A DNA stretch of 64,000 bases from Irpex lacteus (GCA_001986395.2 MQVO02000002.1:186001-250000), one strand, 5' to 3'. Shown: positions 19,938-31,211, numbered from the stretch's first letter. Numbers and translations are program-made. The notes: generated by a model from the letters alone, not told the origin.

Positions 19938-21748
19938 ATGATGTTCACCCAGCTTATCGCTACCTTGACCCTTGCCCTCTACTGCACGGCTACACCGGTC
20001 GTCGTTCGGGACAATCTGGTCAAGCTTCCGATCGCGCGTCGGTTCAACGCTACAGGCACTTCGAAGCTTATCGAGCTTGACCGTGCGAGGGCAACGGCGC
20101 TGAAGAACAGCGTCAAGTCTCGTCGCGGTTCCGGTTTCAATAAGAGTGCCATCCGGGCGGCCATCGGCAATGAGCCAGTAACGAATCAGGCTACTACTTA
20201 CACCGCAGCGGTAAGCTAGGCAAAGCAATACAACTACTCCACAACTCTAGTCTTATGCATATACTGGTGCAGGTCCAAGTCGGAAACCCTCCCACGACTT
20301 GTAGGTAGCCTGAGTTACCTACGCATTTATAACATTCATCTCTGATCTTTGTTATAGTCAACCTTATCGTTGATACTGGAAGCTCTAATACGTGGGTAGG
20401 AGCGACCACTCCTTTCCGTGCAACATCTACGACACAAGACACAGGCGAGATCGTCGTAAGTACACCTTCTCCAATCAGTTCTGCGCGAAGATTTAAGAGA
20501 AATGATCTCTAGTTCGTGGAATACGGATCAGGATTCGTTCTCGGTACGTCTTCATGCATGTATCCCAAATAGAAGGACCTATTCACGATTTGTATAGGCA
20601 ATCAGCTTATTGATCAAGTCTCTTTTGGAGGAATCACTATCCCTCAGCAGGGCATTGGCTCAGCCATCTTGGACGACGGCTTCCAAGGCGTGGATGGCAT
20701 CATTGGGTGAGGGTTATTACTTCGGCTGTCTTATTTAATGTGGACTTACGTCGCTATTCTTGTTAGAATTGGTCCCACTGACCTCACGGAGGGTGCGTAC
20801 TAAGCAAATATATTGAAGATGACCTCTAAGAGCAATGACATTCTAGGCACCACTTCCGATGGTAACCCAGTACCTACGGTGACTGACAACGCATTTACCG
20901 CCGGCCTCATTGGGGCTAGGCAAGTTGGTGTCTCTTTCGAGCCTACTACCTCCCTCTCTATCACCAATGGAGAGCTGAGTTTCGGAGGCGCTGATCCTAG
21001 TAAATTCACTGGATCGCTGCATACCGTGTAAGTGCTCACAATAAATGGAGTAGCTCCTCGACCTGTTTCTCACATCCTTGATCCTTGTATGCAGCCCAGT
21101 TACGACCACCAGTCCGGCGAACGAGTTCTTCGGTGTTGATCAATCCGTGTCGCTTGGCTCAACATCCATTCTTTCTACTACGGCCGGTATCGTTGACACT
21201 GGAACCACCCTCATTCTGTTAGCTAGTGGTACGTATGCTAACGAAGAGGTGAAATACGCTCACTCTAATTTATGATGTGGTAGATGCCCTTGCCGCGTAC
21301 CAGACCGCCACCGGCGCGGTACCTGATAACAACAGTGGACTGCTCAAGCTCACCCCCGCGCAGTTTGCAGCCTTACCGAACCTAAACTTCAACATCGGTG
21401 GAGTGAGTCTTATTCATGCACAATAACGGAATCATCTCTGATCATGCATCATTAGCAAACATTCGCCTTGACCCCGAACGCTCAGCTTTGGCCAAGAGCT
21501 GTGAGTAGCGCTTACGCCGGTTGGTCTACACTCATTGTACTTATCAAAATTTCTAGTTGAACACCGCTATTGGCGGTGCTGCTGATGACATTCTTCTGAT
21601 TGTCAGTGACTTGGGCACGAACTCAGGCGAGGGGCTCGACTTTATCAACGGATTTGCGTTCCTCGAAAGGTTCTACACCGTCTTCGACTCCGATGCCAAC
21701 ACCGTCAGTTTCGCCACTACTCAATTCACCGACGCTACCACCAATTAA
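19938..21748 (+). CDS. secreted A1 aspartic protease, polyporopepsin-like
   Basis: Eleven exons: 19938-20210, 20273-20300, 20358-20455, 20513-20543, 20598-20706, 20767-20792, 20847-21027, 21095-21228, 21284-21402, 21456-21500 and 21557-21748. All borders keep frame and give 411 aa. A signal peptide is evident (MMFTQLIATLTLALYCTATP), then a propeptide to about residue 90. The mature enzyme has both aspartates of a pepsin fold: VDTGSSNTWVG in exon 3 and VDTGTTLILL in exon 8. The flap-like EYGSGFVLG is in exon 4. The extracellular enzyme cuts proteins at acid pH. Two adjacent ATGs (19938 and 19941) could serve. Length and motifs fit polyporopepsin-type enzymes of wood-decay fungi; substrate preference cannot be read from sequence. 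Confidence 0.93.
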
Positions 21749-22351
21749 TCGTCCTCCTTCTTCGCCTTTGTGTACAACGGCCGCTACATGTTTATAACTT
21801 CACCTTGAACTTGTAATGATATGGTTCCCCTTGAGTAAAATGCGTCTGCGTAATTTATCTGCGAGTGTTGCTCTAAATATGAGACTCGCGCACAGCGAAG
21901 TGTATGATAAGACTGCGTTCTATAAATTTGTTGGAGGTACAAATAATCGAGCAACATCTCACATTACGGTACCGTCCAACTTCAATTGAATGTTTCTCGT
22001 TCGTAGATAAAATATGTTCAATTAGCCTGAGATGTGGGGATGCGCTGACAGAGCATCGCCCGTGTTCACGCTGATCAGTATTTCTCCTTCCGACAACAAA
22101 GATTATATCTTAAACCAATCGAATTCGTACAATGTATTGTTTTTTTCTAGTACACGGTCACATAAGCCGAAACAGGTTTTGTAACAGTGGTACAGCACTA
22201 GTAGTATTTCCGTCGATAGAGTCGAGTTCTACTTGACTCAGTGCTGAACCTAGACACGTAGATTAACATAATCAAGACATAGACATACGATGATAGGTCG
22301 CTGGCATACCAAGATTCTGTCGCTATTCCTATCCACGACGAGCTGTTTGAT
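21749..22351. other. intergenic between convergent protease and lectin genes
   Basis: About 600 bases hold the 3' ends of two convergent genes. An A/T-rich stretch occurs around 22080-22150. No further gene or repeat was recognised. Confidence 0.5.
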
Positions 22352-23264
22352 TCAGATACGTACGAGTTGCCATAATTGGTTGTTGTTATCGTTGTTGGCA
22401 TAGTATCCGTTCACAGCTGTACCATCAGCGTTCCCGCTTTCAGTTATAAGTGTATAAGAGTCGAATTAGATATCACGGCGCGCAAAATATATCCTAGTGC
22501 TTACCCGCCCCAGAGGTCAACGGCCGCTTGATATTTTATTCATCATCAGTGGTAAGTACTAATACCAATGGAGTAGATGCTCACTGCGCGACGTCTCGTT
22601 CGTGATACTTTACGGGTTATGGTGCACCATGGGACATAAGCAGTCAAATAGATGTCACGACAAATAACATGATCATAGGAACGTACACGTATGCTGTTTT
22701 TTTGGCGTTACGGACTATCATCCAATGTTGATCACCAGAACCAGTATGCTCGTAACCTATGATCGGGGTACCAGTGCCCACGGTGGAACCTAACAATCAT
22801 GTTGGAATGAGCAGGAAAGCTTTGATTCATGACAAGACATGCAGACGTACCATCTTTGAGGGTCAAGTACGTGCGGCTGTTTCCATTTTGAACGCTGTAG
22901 GTGCGGCCGTCGTCAACTATGACCTTGGTGATTATCCAGAGCTGGGCGGAGACCCAGGGGTCACTGAGCTCGCGCTTAGCAGTCCCTTCAGCAAGTGTGC
23001 CTGTATACGTTTCAATCAATCCAGGTTTGTTGTGTTCAGGGAGAAGCAGGCTACGTACCATCTTCGGCGGACCCTCCGCTGAGTGAGTGTAAAACCTCAG
23101 TCAAGACGTTAGGGCTTAAGCTAGTAGGAAGCATACTGGAGGGTCAGGACCGTGCCGGTGCCAATGTTCTGAATAAAGTCTGTATCATATGAGAGGTCAT
23201 GCTAGACACGAGGCGGTACTCTACAATACGTACAGACACCGTCTGCGAGTTTCTCAGAGGCCAT
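22352..23264 (-). CDS. beta-trefoil (R-type lectin-like) protein, 158 aa
   Basis: Eight exons on the minus strand: 23264-23234, 23179-23137, 23078-23059, 23000-22851, 22789-22687, 22607-22585, 22526-22505 and 22436-22352. The product starts MASEKLADGVYFIQN and repeats a motif three times: YFIQN..TVLTL, YSVQNGNSRTYLTL and YVITNETSRTAVDLWGG. QLWIIT, QHWMIV and QLWQLV close the lobes. This (QxW)3 pattern is that of ricin-B/CBM13 carbohydrate-binding folds, which often act in fungal defence or sugar recognition. There is no signal peptide, so it should be cytosolic. There is no catalytic A chain, so it is a lectin and not a ricin-like toxin. It is a close paralogue of the gene at 25300, divergently placed, with all seven introns at the same positions. 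Confidence 0.87.
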
Positions 23265-23349
23265 TGTTGCTTGATTTTCCTAGGGAAAGTCGAAGGAGAG
23301 AGATGATCGGTGATGAGGAGTCTGATTACAACTGAGACCTAGAGGCGAA

Positions 23350-23359
23350 CTTTTATATA
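23350..23359 (-). promoter_or_regulatory. TATA box of the minus-strand lectin gene
   Basis: The minus strand reads TATATAAAAG, 86-95 bases before the lectin ATG at 23264. Confidence 0.5.
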
Positions 23360-23459
23360 TTTATTCTAGGTCGAGTTCAAGCCCAACTGTCTCTCTCCAT
23401 CACTAGCAGGTATCGAAGGTATCGAAGCGGTCGATCTGGTCCTGATCAGGCTCCTTCCA

Positions 23460-25200
23460 CGGGGTCAGGGTATTTCCAGAAGGAGAACTTTGTATACTTA
23501 CTTGGGGGCTTAGTTCGAGCTACCCGTCTTCGTTTGCGTGTCAGTACTATATCGAAGTCATCAGGTGAGCGAGTAATTGCTAGTCAGACTCTCACGAAGG
23601 CACAGCATAAGCTCAGTGCATTCCAGTACGAGAGTTTTGTATACTTTCTTTGATTAGAGTTTGAACCACATTCCTGAGGCTGTCTCCATTGGAGTAGTTG
23701 TATTATGTCAAAGTCAATCAGGTGGTCGAGCAAAGCCAACGTGTTCCCAGGCACAGTAGATAGATTGAAATTTCGCAAACGTCAGGACTACGTGAGCAAG
23801 TCATGGACTCCTGGTCGGACTCTCACGAGGGCCATAACATGAGCTCTGGGTACTGTACTTTAATGCGCATAGCGGATGGTCACACGTCACATCCGCTCCA
23901 TCCTCGCCGCTAAAGTCCGGTTGTCACACGTCGCACAGCGACCGTCCGCTTGTGACAACCGTAGTGAATATATTTCGATTTTTGTTCGATTTTTTCCGCC
24001 CCTGCGGGGCACGTATCCCATCCTCAACTTAGCGGTGTCACAAAACCTTTGTAGCCCATCCGCTTGTCCGCTACGAAAGTTTTTGTCACACGTCACAACC
24101 CCATCCCCTCTGCGCATTAAAGTACAGTATCACCATAGAAGAAGTTGGTGTACTTACTATGATTAGAGTTCATAACACCTGTCTCCGATGGAGTAGCGGT
24201 ATTATGGAAAGATCTTGGAGTGGTCGAGCAACTCGACTCGGAAGTCGACTTCTTGATTTCTTGATACAGTACTGACGGCGGAAAGTGATACACATAGGCG
24301 CTCATATTACCCGATTTAGAGGGCTGCTGCGGCGCCCCGAGTAGGCGCCTAGTATTATAGGCCACCGCGCACTGGCCTCTTACATACAGCATGCGACTAG
24401 TCTCCCTGAGGCAGAGTAGAAACGTTCAAAGTTCGCGGGCTCAGGATCTGACATGCGACCAAGATTCGAGCTTTCTAAGCAACAAATTCACTACGCCGGT
24501 GCAGTAGCACAAAGATCACTTATTTCCATCTAGCATACGAATAAGTACTATTTATCAAGCCACATTCATTGGCAATCATGGCCGCACTGACACCATCTTA
24601 TGTTGGTTCGTTCGGAGGCAAAAATCCTTTTCCAAGTTCCCGTTTTGGAATACCATAGGCCTATGCTGTGATGCCGGGAAAGTATGGTCATCGGTCATCC
24701 AGTACGAGCTCACGTAACCCTGGAGCTGGCGAAGCACGATGCACTGGCAGTCTAGTCCACCGCGGGAAGACCACTTGATCGACCGCCGCAGGTTCTTTCA
24801 CATAATGCTGCTCCTCTTATGAAGACAGGTGGCTCGAACTCTAATCAGAGTAAGTATCCAAAATCCTTGTACTGTAATGCGTTGAGCTGATTCTGTGACT
24901 TCGTGAGAAAACGATCACAATTTACTCCCGTATTTTTGAGCTCGTGACAATTGCATCTGTCTATGCTGTCTTAGAAGATGACTGGCTCGACCACCAGGGT
25001 ATTCTTCGTTACGATACCGTTACACAGATGATTTCGGGGGTAGATCGACCATTATCAAAGTGAGTACATGCAGCTCTCGTTTTGGACATACCCTGAGCGT
25101 ATTCAGGGACCGCAGCTATGACTGGCTGGACCACCTGAGTACCTTCGATATACTACTGATGGTGTAAAACAGTTCAAAATCTACTTAGCGTAAGTATATA
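23460..25200. repeat. degenerate inverted repeat array between the two lectin genes
   Basis: A module with a core like TACTTACTxTGATTAGAGTT, followed by CTGTCTCC(A/G)TTGGAGTAG and GGTGGTCGAGCAA, occurs near 23490, 23640-23750 and 24145-24240 on the plus strand. It recurs as reverse complement near 24800-24870, with shorter, weaker matches near 24975 and 25125. The symmetry axis is at about 24.3-24.5 kb. This fits inverted duplication of a lectin gene with its upstream DNA, later blurred by mutation. No coding frame survives. Borders are approximate. Confidence 0.6.
23851..24129. mobile_element. MITE, 279 bp, perfect 19-bp inverted ends
   Basis: The left end TACTGTACTTTAATGCGCA (23851-23869) is the exact reverse complement of the right end (24111-24129). 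The inner sequence has subterminal repeats of GTCACACGTC and GGATG(G/T) in inverted arrangement. It contains no coding frame of note. If the outermost TA on each side is read as the target duplication, the inverted ends start CTGTACTTT. That would suit a Tc1/mariner or pogo-type parent; this assignment is inference. It sits inside one copy of the lectin-flank repeat. Confidence 0.85.
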
Positions 25201-25203
25201 ACC
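25196..25203 (+). promoter_or_regulatory. TATA box of the plus-strand lectin gene
   Basis: TATATAAC lies 97-104 bases before the ATG at 25300, a spacing similar to that in the divergent paralogue. Confidence 0.45.
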
Positions 25204-25299
25204 GCGCAATACTGGGTCTGAACTGAGGCCAAACTTCCCTTCGTTGCATTTCTATCTTTCTACTTCGACCCTCACAAGGAGAATCCGGATCCAGTGACA

Positions 25300-26232
25300 A
25301 TGGCCTCTGATAAAATCGAAAACGGCATCTGTACGTACAGTCCCGACCAGTACCGTCTCATTGTTAGTATTGACCGCTCACAAATTGTAGACTTTATCCA
25401 GAACACTGGTGCCGGCACGGTCTTGACCCTCGAGTATGTTTCCTAGCTTGGTCTCTAACGTCTTGGCTCTTGACTGAGATTCCACACTCGCTCAGTGGAG
25501 GTTCCGCTTCCGATGGCACGTAGCAATCCTCTCTCTGAACACAGCATGCCAACAAACTTTTATTGATTGGAATATGTACAGACACGAAGGTTCAAGGGAA
25601 TGCGAAATACGAGCTCAGCGAAGCATGGGTCGCCGCCCAGCTCTGGATAATCACCGAGATTGACAACAGCGACGTCTACTTCATTCAAAATTTAAACAGC
25701 CGCACATACTTGACCGTCAAAGGCGGTACGTCTATATGTCTTATCATAACATATTGTCATGAGCCCAAAATACTCCTGCTCATGCCAATGTGATTGTTAG
25801 ATTCCTCCACGGGAGGCACCCCTATTGTAGGTCACCAACGTACAGGTACCGGTGGTCAACGCTGGAAGTTTAGGCGTACCGCCAATAGGATGTCATACGT
25901 GTACGTTTCTACGATCGTGATATCTGTCGTAACTTCTATCTCACTGCTTATGCACTACAATCTACACAGTATATCGAACGAGACGACGAAGAGTGAGCAT
26001 CTTGAAATTCTGTTTCATCGTTATTACTTGCAACTAACAATGAACACAATACCAAGACGTCGTTGACCTCTATGCCGGGTAAGTGCTATAATATGTTTGC
26101 GCACCGCAACACTTTTATCTAATTTGACTCTTATTTATAACATGAAGCAATACCGCGGACGGTACGGCCGTAAACGCATATTGGTTCAGCGTCAAGAACA
26201 ACAATCAAGTGTGGCAAGTCGTCCGTGCTTAA
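25300..26232 (+). CDS. beta-trefoil (R-type lectin-like) protein, 155 aa
   Basis: Eight exons: 25300-25330, 25391-25433, 25496-25515, 25582-25725, 25801-25900, 25970-25992, 26057-26078 and 26148-26232. The product begins MASDKIENGIYFIQN and carries the same three lobes as its neighbour: TVLTL, YFIQNLNSRTYLTV and ISNETTKNVVDLYAG, with QLWIIT, QRWKFR and QVWQVV. The frame holds only if intron 3 uses a GC donor (GCACGT at 25516) where the paralogue has GT (GTACGT). The gene is therefore either served by a rare GC-AG intron or impaired. Four exons are 20-31 bases long. It is a predicted cytosolic sugar-binding protein; the ligand is unknown. Confidence 0.82.
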
Positions 26233-26848
26233 ACTCGGTGCCCATGAACCCTCATCGGAGAATCAAGTCTTCGGTATGAGTCATTATATCACCTCATCGT
26301 CGTGTCAATGTTAAACTGCACGTCCAGGTACGGCACCGAAACGAGTTACGGAGCTGGACTTAACTCGGACTCGATCGGCGACCATAGGCGTGTCGTACCC
26401 GAATGAAACATGTTCAGGGATCATCTCATGTAACTACCAGTAAAGTTGCGTGCACTGCTGCACCAGCGTTGAAATAGCTCAGAAATCGGTTATTGACGTA
26501 CTTCGTAATCTCGAGCCTGAGTTCGAGAGAGGTCACAGGTGAAGCATGAGCAGGTCAGTGAAGTTGGCATGTGTATGACGCCCAGACTTCTCCTTCTCTG
26601 CGGAGAACATCATTGCTCTCCTCAATTCTAGGCTAGTATGCACTCTCTGGGACCTTTCCATGTAGTCTCGGCTTCTGCGATACGGCGACACAGCACATAA
26701 TCGCGGCATTATCACGGGTGTGGGGTTACCTATGTAGAAGACTTGAGCACAGCTGAGTGCCTATCATAAGTTCGGTGGGGTAAGGTTACGCCCCGTATGT
26801 ATGAACTCGAATAAAAGAGATTTGCTACTACAATACATGGCTCCCATT
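26233..26848. other. intergenic, no gene seen
   Basis: This lies between the 3' ends of two convergent genes (lectin plus, kinase minus). Only short frames without recognisable features occur. Confidence 0.5.
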
Positions 26849-29607
26849 CTATAATATCACCATATCATCGAGCCTGGCTCGCTTCGAGGCTTTTCTCGCT
26901 GCAGTAGGAGGCTCGTCGTCGGTGTCTTCATCGGGGAGACGCTTCTTCGAACCTGCTACCACCAACGCGGAATCGAGAGAGTGGGCAGCGATAGGATGAG
27001 GTGCGAGGGAGGGATGAACAAATTTGGTAGGCGTGGGGTAGAAGTCGAAGTCACCCGAATTTATCAAGTCGAGGAGGATCGCTCTGAAATGTTTCTTGAA
27101 CTCTGCATGGAGGTCATCGACCGCGCTTCCGAGGTCCACACCCGTAGTATAGAGATTCGCTTCTGCTTTAGTATATGCCTTGACGAGAGACTGGCGAGCT
27201 TTGTTGAGGTTCCGCGTCATAGCAGTCAAATATTCGTGAGCATTGTCTGTTTCAAGTGAGAAAAGAGAGCCGTCTTTGAAGGTGTCGAGTCTCTCGGTAT
27301 GATCGACTAAAAGGCGCTGAGCCCATTGAAGAACATGTGAATGGGGATCGGTTGTTATTGAAGCAGAAGGCGATTCACCGCCGTCTACTCCCTTCTGATC
27401 GGCTGGCTGTTCCTTGTTCGCTCCCTGGCCTTCTTCTGTATCCTCTGTGTCCCCGACAGAACCGGGTTGCTCAGCGGGCTCGTCTTTGACGGCCCGAGCG
27501 AGAACCAGATACACGGCTAGCCACCAAAGGGACTCCAAGTCGTGGATAGGGTTGCTGAAAAAGTCTGGTTGCCGTGGCACAGACATTTTGGATCCGGCAG
27601 GCAGTTGGGTCGCGATTTTCGCCTTGGAACTCATCTTGGACAGAGCACTGCGGGGAGGTGCACGACGCTTGGTCCCGAGTGAGCGCCAGTCAAAGTCGAA
27701 GTCGTCCAGTACAGGTTGTGACTCAGTGGAAGGAGGTTCCTTCGGACGAAACTCGTATCGTTGTCTATTGACTTCGACTGGAATAAAGTAGCGCGTACCC
27801 TAAAAATATATTAGTACTCGGAAGCTCCGTATTGAAATTCCAACTTACCATGCATCCCTGATGACCCGGACCTCGCCTTCTGTCATCGATGCGCTTGCAA
27901 AGTTCCAAATCAATGATCTTGCCCACACCCGAAGGTACTGCAGGCGCGACATTCTTGATACCTTTGCGTACGAGGACGTTCCCTGCGCTTATATCGCGAT
28001 GAACATATCCAAGCTTGTGGAGCACTTTCAAAGCTGAGTAACAACGCATCATAAGTGCCCATATAGCGAACATTCCAAGGCACATTCTTACCTTTCAATG
28101 CACCGTACAATCCTTTCCACACAAGGAAGGCCTGTTGAACGGCATCGATAGGAACATAGTTCTCTTCGGATTCGTAAACGATGCGATAGTGCGTCTTGTC
28201 GTGGTACACAAGGGTCTTGATCCATTGTGTGACTTCGTCATCCATCATAATAGTTCCCCTAGGTGGATTGATGACAACAGCGACTTTCCTTTTGGTGCCA
28301 ACACGTTTGAGATCGAGCGTCTTTGTCGTGGGGAACTCCGCGCCGTCACGATGAAGATCCAACGTATTGTCTGGCTTGTCATCGACCCACACATCACCGT
28401 GATGCATGACGGTAAAGAAGTGTTCCTTGATCATTGAGAGATCAGTGGAGTCGGGCGAGTTGCTCGCAGCCTCGAATATCTCAGCAAGAATGTCGCCCTC
28501 GCGCGCCCTGTCGCTATCGATCCAGCAGTCCTTCACCACTACTTTGCAATCGCGTCCCTCTCCTTTAATCTTCTTGCCCCGCCAAACTCTCGTTCCTCGT
28601 CCCCGCAGTGCCTTTGCGCCGATATTTGCAATAACCTCAGTTGTCTCGTAGATAGTCTCCTTGACTCTATTATCGTCCTTCGGATCTCTCCATCGAACAC
28701 CGATATGGTAGATGTTCGTGTTCTGATCTCCCATTTGGAACTTCACAGATATTGTAGGATCGTAACCGAGCTTGGACGGCGAAGCGAACATGATGGAGAG
28801 GAAGAAGTAAACAAGACTACGGTGATCCTGAGGGGAGAAGGATCGTCCGTTTGAGATCAGCTTTTGAGAAGGTGCAATTTGAAGAGTGACGAACCGTAAT
28901 AAAGTTAAACCTCTCGGATACGATGATGTCTGAGCGACTACAAAACCACAAACACATTCTGGTGTCCTCAATAGTGTATCCAAACATGAATCTGCGCTGT
29001 ACAGTCTCTCGCATGCCTTGGTGAAGTGACCATATGATCTTCGCGTTATTCTACAAGCGTGGTATCACTTGAAGAGCGGGTGAAGGAAGAGATGACCAAG
29101 ACGTACGTCATTGAAGTTCGAGTTTGTTCTATGCTTCTTTGTCTCACCTGGTACAACGATATCATCCCAGTGTGGCTCTCCGTTGTCGACGAATCTCGGA
29201 CCTTTCACCGTGCGCTTCATCAACACGCTGTAGATGTCCGGCTTATCGGTTATAAGACGTTTCGTAGACAGTGGAGTCATCCTAGGGTTACAACGCCATT
29301 CGACGCTCTGCGAAGGAACTTTGGCTTGGAGGCCGTGGGCATCTCTATAAACTTGTCGGGCCCCAGTGCCCACGAGTTGAGCGAGGGTAGTGAGCGGCTT
29401 GAACACTGAATCTTCGTCCAGACCATCGCAAAGATGTGGATCCTGGGGAAACAGTGTCCACCGGCCGTTATCATCGATTTGCCCCATTTTGCGAAGCTCT
29501 TCGACAACCGCATCGACGTCGAAGTGGTCGAGAAATTCTCGGGGAAGTAGATGGTCTTCGAAGTAGCTGAGGGGGGTAAGGGGAACGGAGAAGTTGGTGT
29601 CCTCCAT
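26849..29607 (-). CDS. FunK1-type fungal protein kinase, 842 aa
   Basis: Five exons on the minus strand: 29607-29107, 29050-28895, 28827-28092, 28033-27849 and 27799-26849, all in frame. The N-terminal half carries the family signature (MFGYTIEDTRMCLWFCSR, SIMFASPSKLGYDPTI). The kinase core follows: KVVVKDCW (likely lysine of the ATP site), the catalytic loop YVHRDISAGNVLV, then IIDLELCKR in place of DFG. CMGTRYFIPVE follows, then HDLESLWWLAVYLVLARA. This architecture is that of FunK1 kinases, which have expanded in mushrooms and are linked to multicellular development; substrates are unknown. The protein is soluble. The tail near residues 800-842 is basic (KKRLPDED.., RKASKRARLDD) and could be a nuclear signal. 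Confidence 0.92.
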
Positions 29608-30158
29608 AGCTGCCGCCCTGATATCGCCGCAGACGCTGCTGACACCAACGCTGGTTTGAGAGCACCTGGATCGGATGGGCGTGTCAGAGGTTCCACAACT
29701 TGCATTGTGCCAGTGAAACGAGAAAACGACTGGATGGGCGTACCGCTGACAGTTGAGGAGAGGAACAAGCACCTGTCTTGCCTCTTTATATGTCAGAACG
29801 CTTGGCCGCCTCGTGTATCAAAGGCCAGCGAACAATGGGAGGTCACGGTCACGGTTCAAGTCAGAACTGCCCTTTTCGGACCGTAGCCCATCAACTGTTC
29901 CCGAAAGGGCAGTTTGTGTTCATGCCGGCCGAGATTCAGATATTAGATCTCAGACGCCGTCTAACTTTCACATATTATAGTCACAATGGATGTAAACAGA
30001 ACTAGTCATTTACTATCGATTTTCTAACTAATCTACCAGTTTTAAAGCTAACAATCAAGTAAATATACCCTCCCTGACTTTGCGAGTGGCGTCTGAGTCC
30101 GAGCTGTCAGGCTTAAGCCAGAATATGTCTAATATGCAAAACATACCTCGACGAAGTA
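29608..30158. other. intergenic with a stem-loop shared with 57.0 kb
   Basis: Upstream of the kinase, 29867-29917 contains AACTGCCCTTTTCGG and its near reverse complement CCCGAAAGGGCAGTTT, able to form a hairpin. A related string (CCGAAAAGGGCAGTT, then CATGCCGGCCGA) occurs near 57015-57060. No gene was found here. Confidence 0.5.
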
Positions 30159-30827
30159 TCATACCATCGAAGGGAAAGATAACCCAAGATTGTTCGCAAG
30201 TAGCCGCAATCGCGCAGATAAACCCGCAATATCTTCCGGCGTGGGCCGTCGTTGAACGACCTTCTCCTCTGTCCCAGCAGCGCTCATCCCACTCATCATA
30301 TCCTCCAAGCTCTCCAAATCGCGTTTTTGCTGCAGCTCCTCATTCGTTACGATCTCTTCATCGTCATCCCTCTCAGCGGCCGCCGCCTCGAGATGCTCTC
30401 GTTCATGCTGCTCCGCTTCCAAGTCTGGTGGAACTATGTCCGAGAACCGAATGTTGTTCAGTTCCGCTGAGATAGCGCGAGCTTCTTGTAGTAGGTTCTG
30501 CTGTGATGTATGTTCGACTCCGCATGTGGGAGACTTGAGGAAAGAGAGAAGGGCCGAAGCGAATCCGCGTAGCAGACCGATTTGTCTGCCTAGCGGCGCG
30601 CCGGTGTTGGCGAAGCCATCGTCAAAACCCTCCTGCAAATGTGCCTCCTTTCCAGCTGTGATTCCTTCTCTGTATCCGACCTGTGACCGTGAAAGTCCGT
30701 CAGCAAGACGATCGTAGTCTGGGAAAGAAATGCGCGTACTTACATTCATGAAGTCGGAGGATATTTTGGACCATTCGGAGTCTTTCACCGTTTGGACGTT
30801 GTCATCCCATGGCGAGTCATCATCCAT
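30159..30827 (-). CDS. YAE1: YAE1-family protein, 201 aa
   Basis: Two exons on the minus strand, 30827-30744 and 30680-30159, join in frame. Exon 1 starts MDDDSPWDDN. Exon 2 opens with the spaced-glycine repeat typical of the Yae1/Lto1 family (GYREGITAGKE, then QEGFDDGFANTGAPLGRQIG). The rest is an acidic, Glu-rich helical region. In yeast, Yae1 with Lto1 links the cytosolic iron-sulfur assembly targeting complex to the ABC protein Rli1/ABCE1, needed for ribosome recycling; that role is carried over from the family. The gene is divergent to RRF1, and three nested transposons begin only 92 bases before its ATG. A truncated copy lies at 50788. Confidence 0.9.
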   Translation of the reverse strand: MDDDSPWDDNVQTVKDSEWSKISSDFMNVSTRISFPDYDRLADGLSRSQVGYREGITAGKEAHLQEGFDDGFANTGAPLGRQIGLLRGFASALLSFLKSPTCGVEHTSQQNLLQEARAISAELNNIRFSDIVPPDLEAEQHEREHLEAAAAERDDDEEIVTNEELQQKRDLESLEDMMSGMSAAGTEEKVVQRRPTPEDIAGLSARLRLLANNLGLSFPSMV

Positions 30828-30919
30828 CTCAGCTGCTCGGAGGAAGAAGATTTCACAACCTATACTGCGAGCTGATGTCAGTAAGAACGGAGGCAGGCGC
30901 CACGAACTTTCTTACATAT

Positions 30920-31031
30920 CACTGCGTATCTGCCAATTTTTTCCCGCCGGAAATATGCGGGGAAAGTGAAGGAGAAAAGGTTTGACAAGTCTCACACTTT
31001 CCCGTAAGAAGATGAGTGGCCAAACTATAGT
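30920..31031 (+). repeat. left arm of palindromic CACTG MITE
   Basis: These 112 bases begin CACTGCGTATCTGCC and end ACTATAGT. They are the inverted counterpart of 37372-37483. The flanking TAT at 30917-30919 matches TAT at 37484-37486, a 3-bp target duplication. Confidence 0.88.
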
Positions 31032-31184
31032 GCTTCCTAAGGTCTGTCTGTGCTTCTCTAGGAGGTATGGGCGAAGGCGGAATTCGGGGGAGCTGAAAGG
31101 CCCAAAACCCGAACGGTTTATGGCCCGAATTCCGTCTTGAGCGCGAAGACGACGGCGAGGCGTTGACAGCACGACTCACCACCA
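31032..31184 (-). repeat. Ngaro split repeat B2, 153 bp
   Basis: Direct copy of 31374-31526, same length and apparently the same sequence. It forms the outer 3' end of the element. Confidence 0.9.
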
Positions 31185-31211
31185 CCTAAAGCGCTAGGGG
31201 AAGGAGGGTGG

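Noticed and set aside
22352..26232. Ricin-like toxin genes
   Set aside because: Only the sugar-binding beta-trefoil is encoded. No ribosome-inactivating catalytic chain is present in or near either gene.
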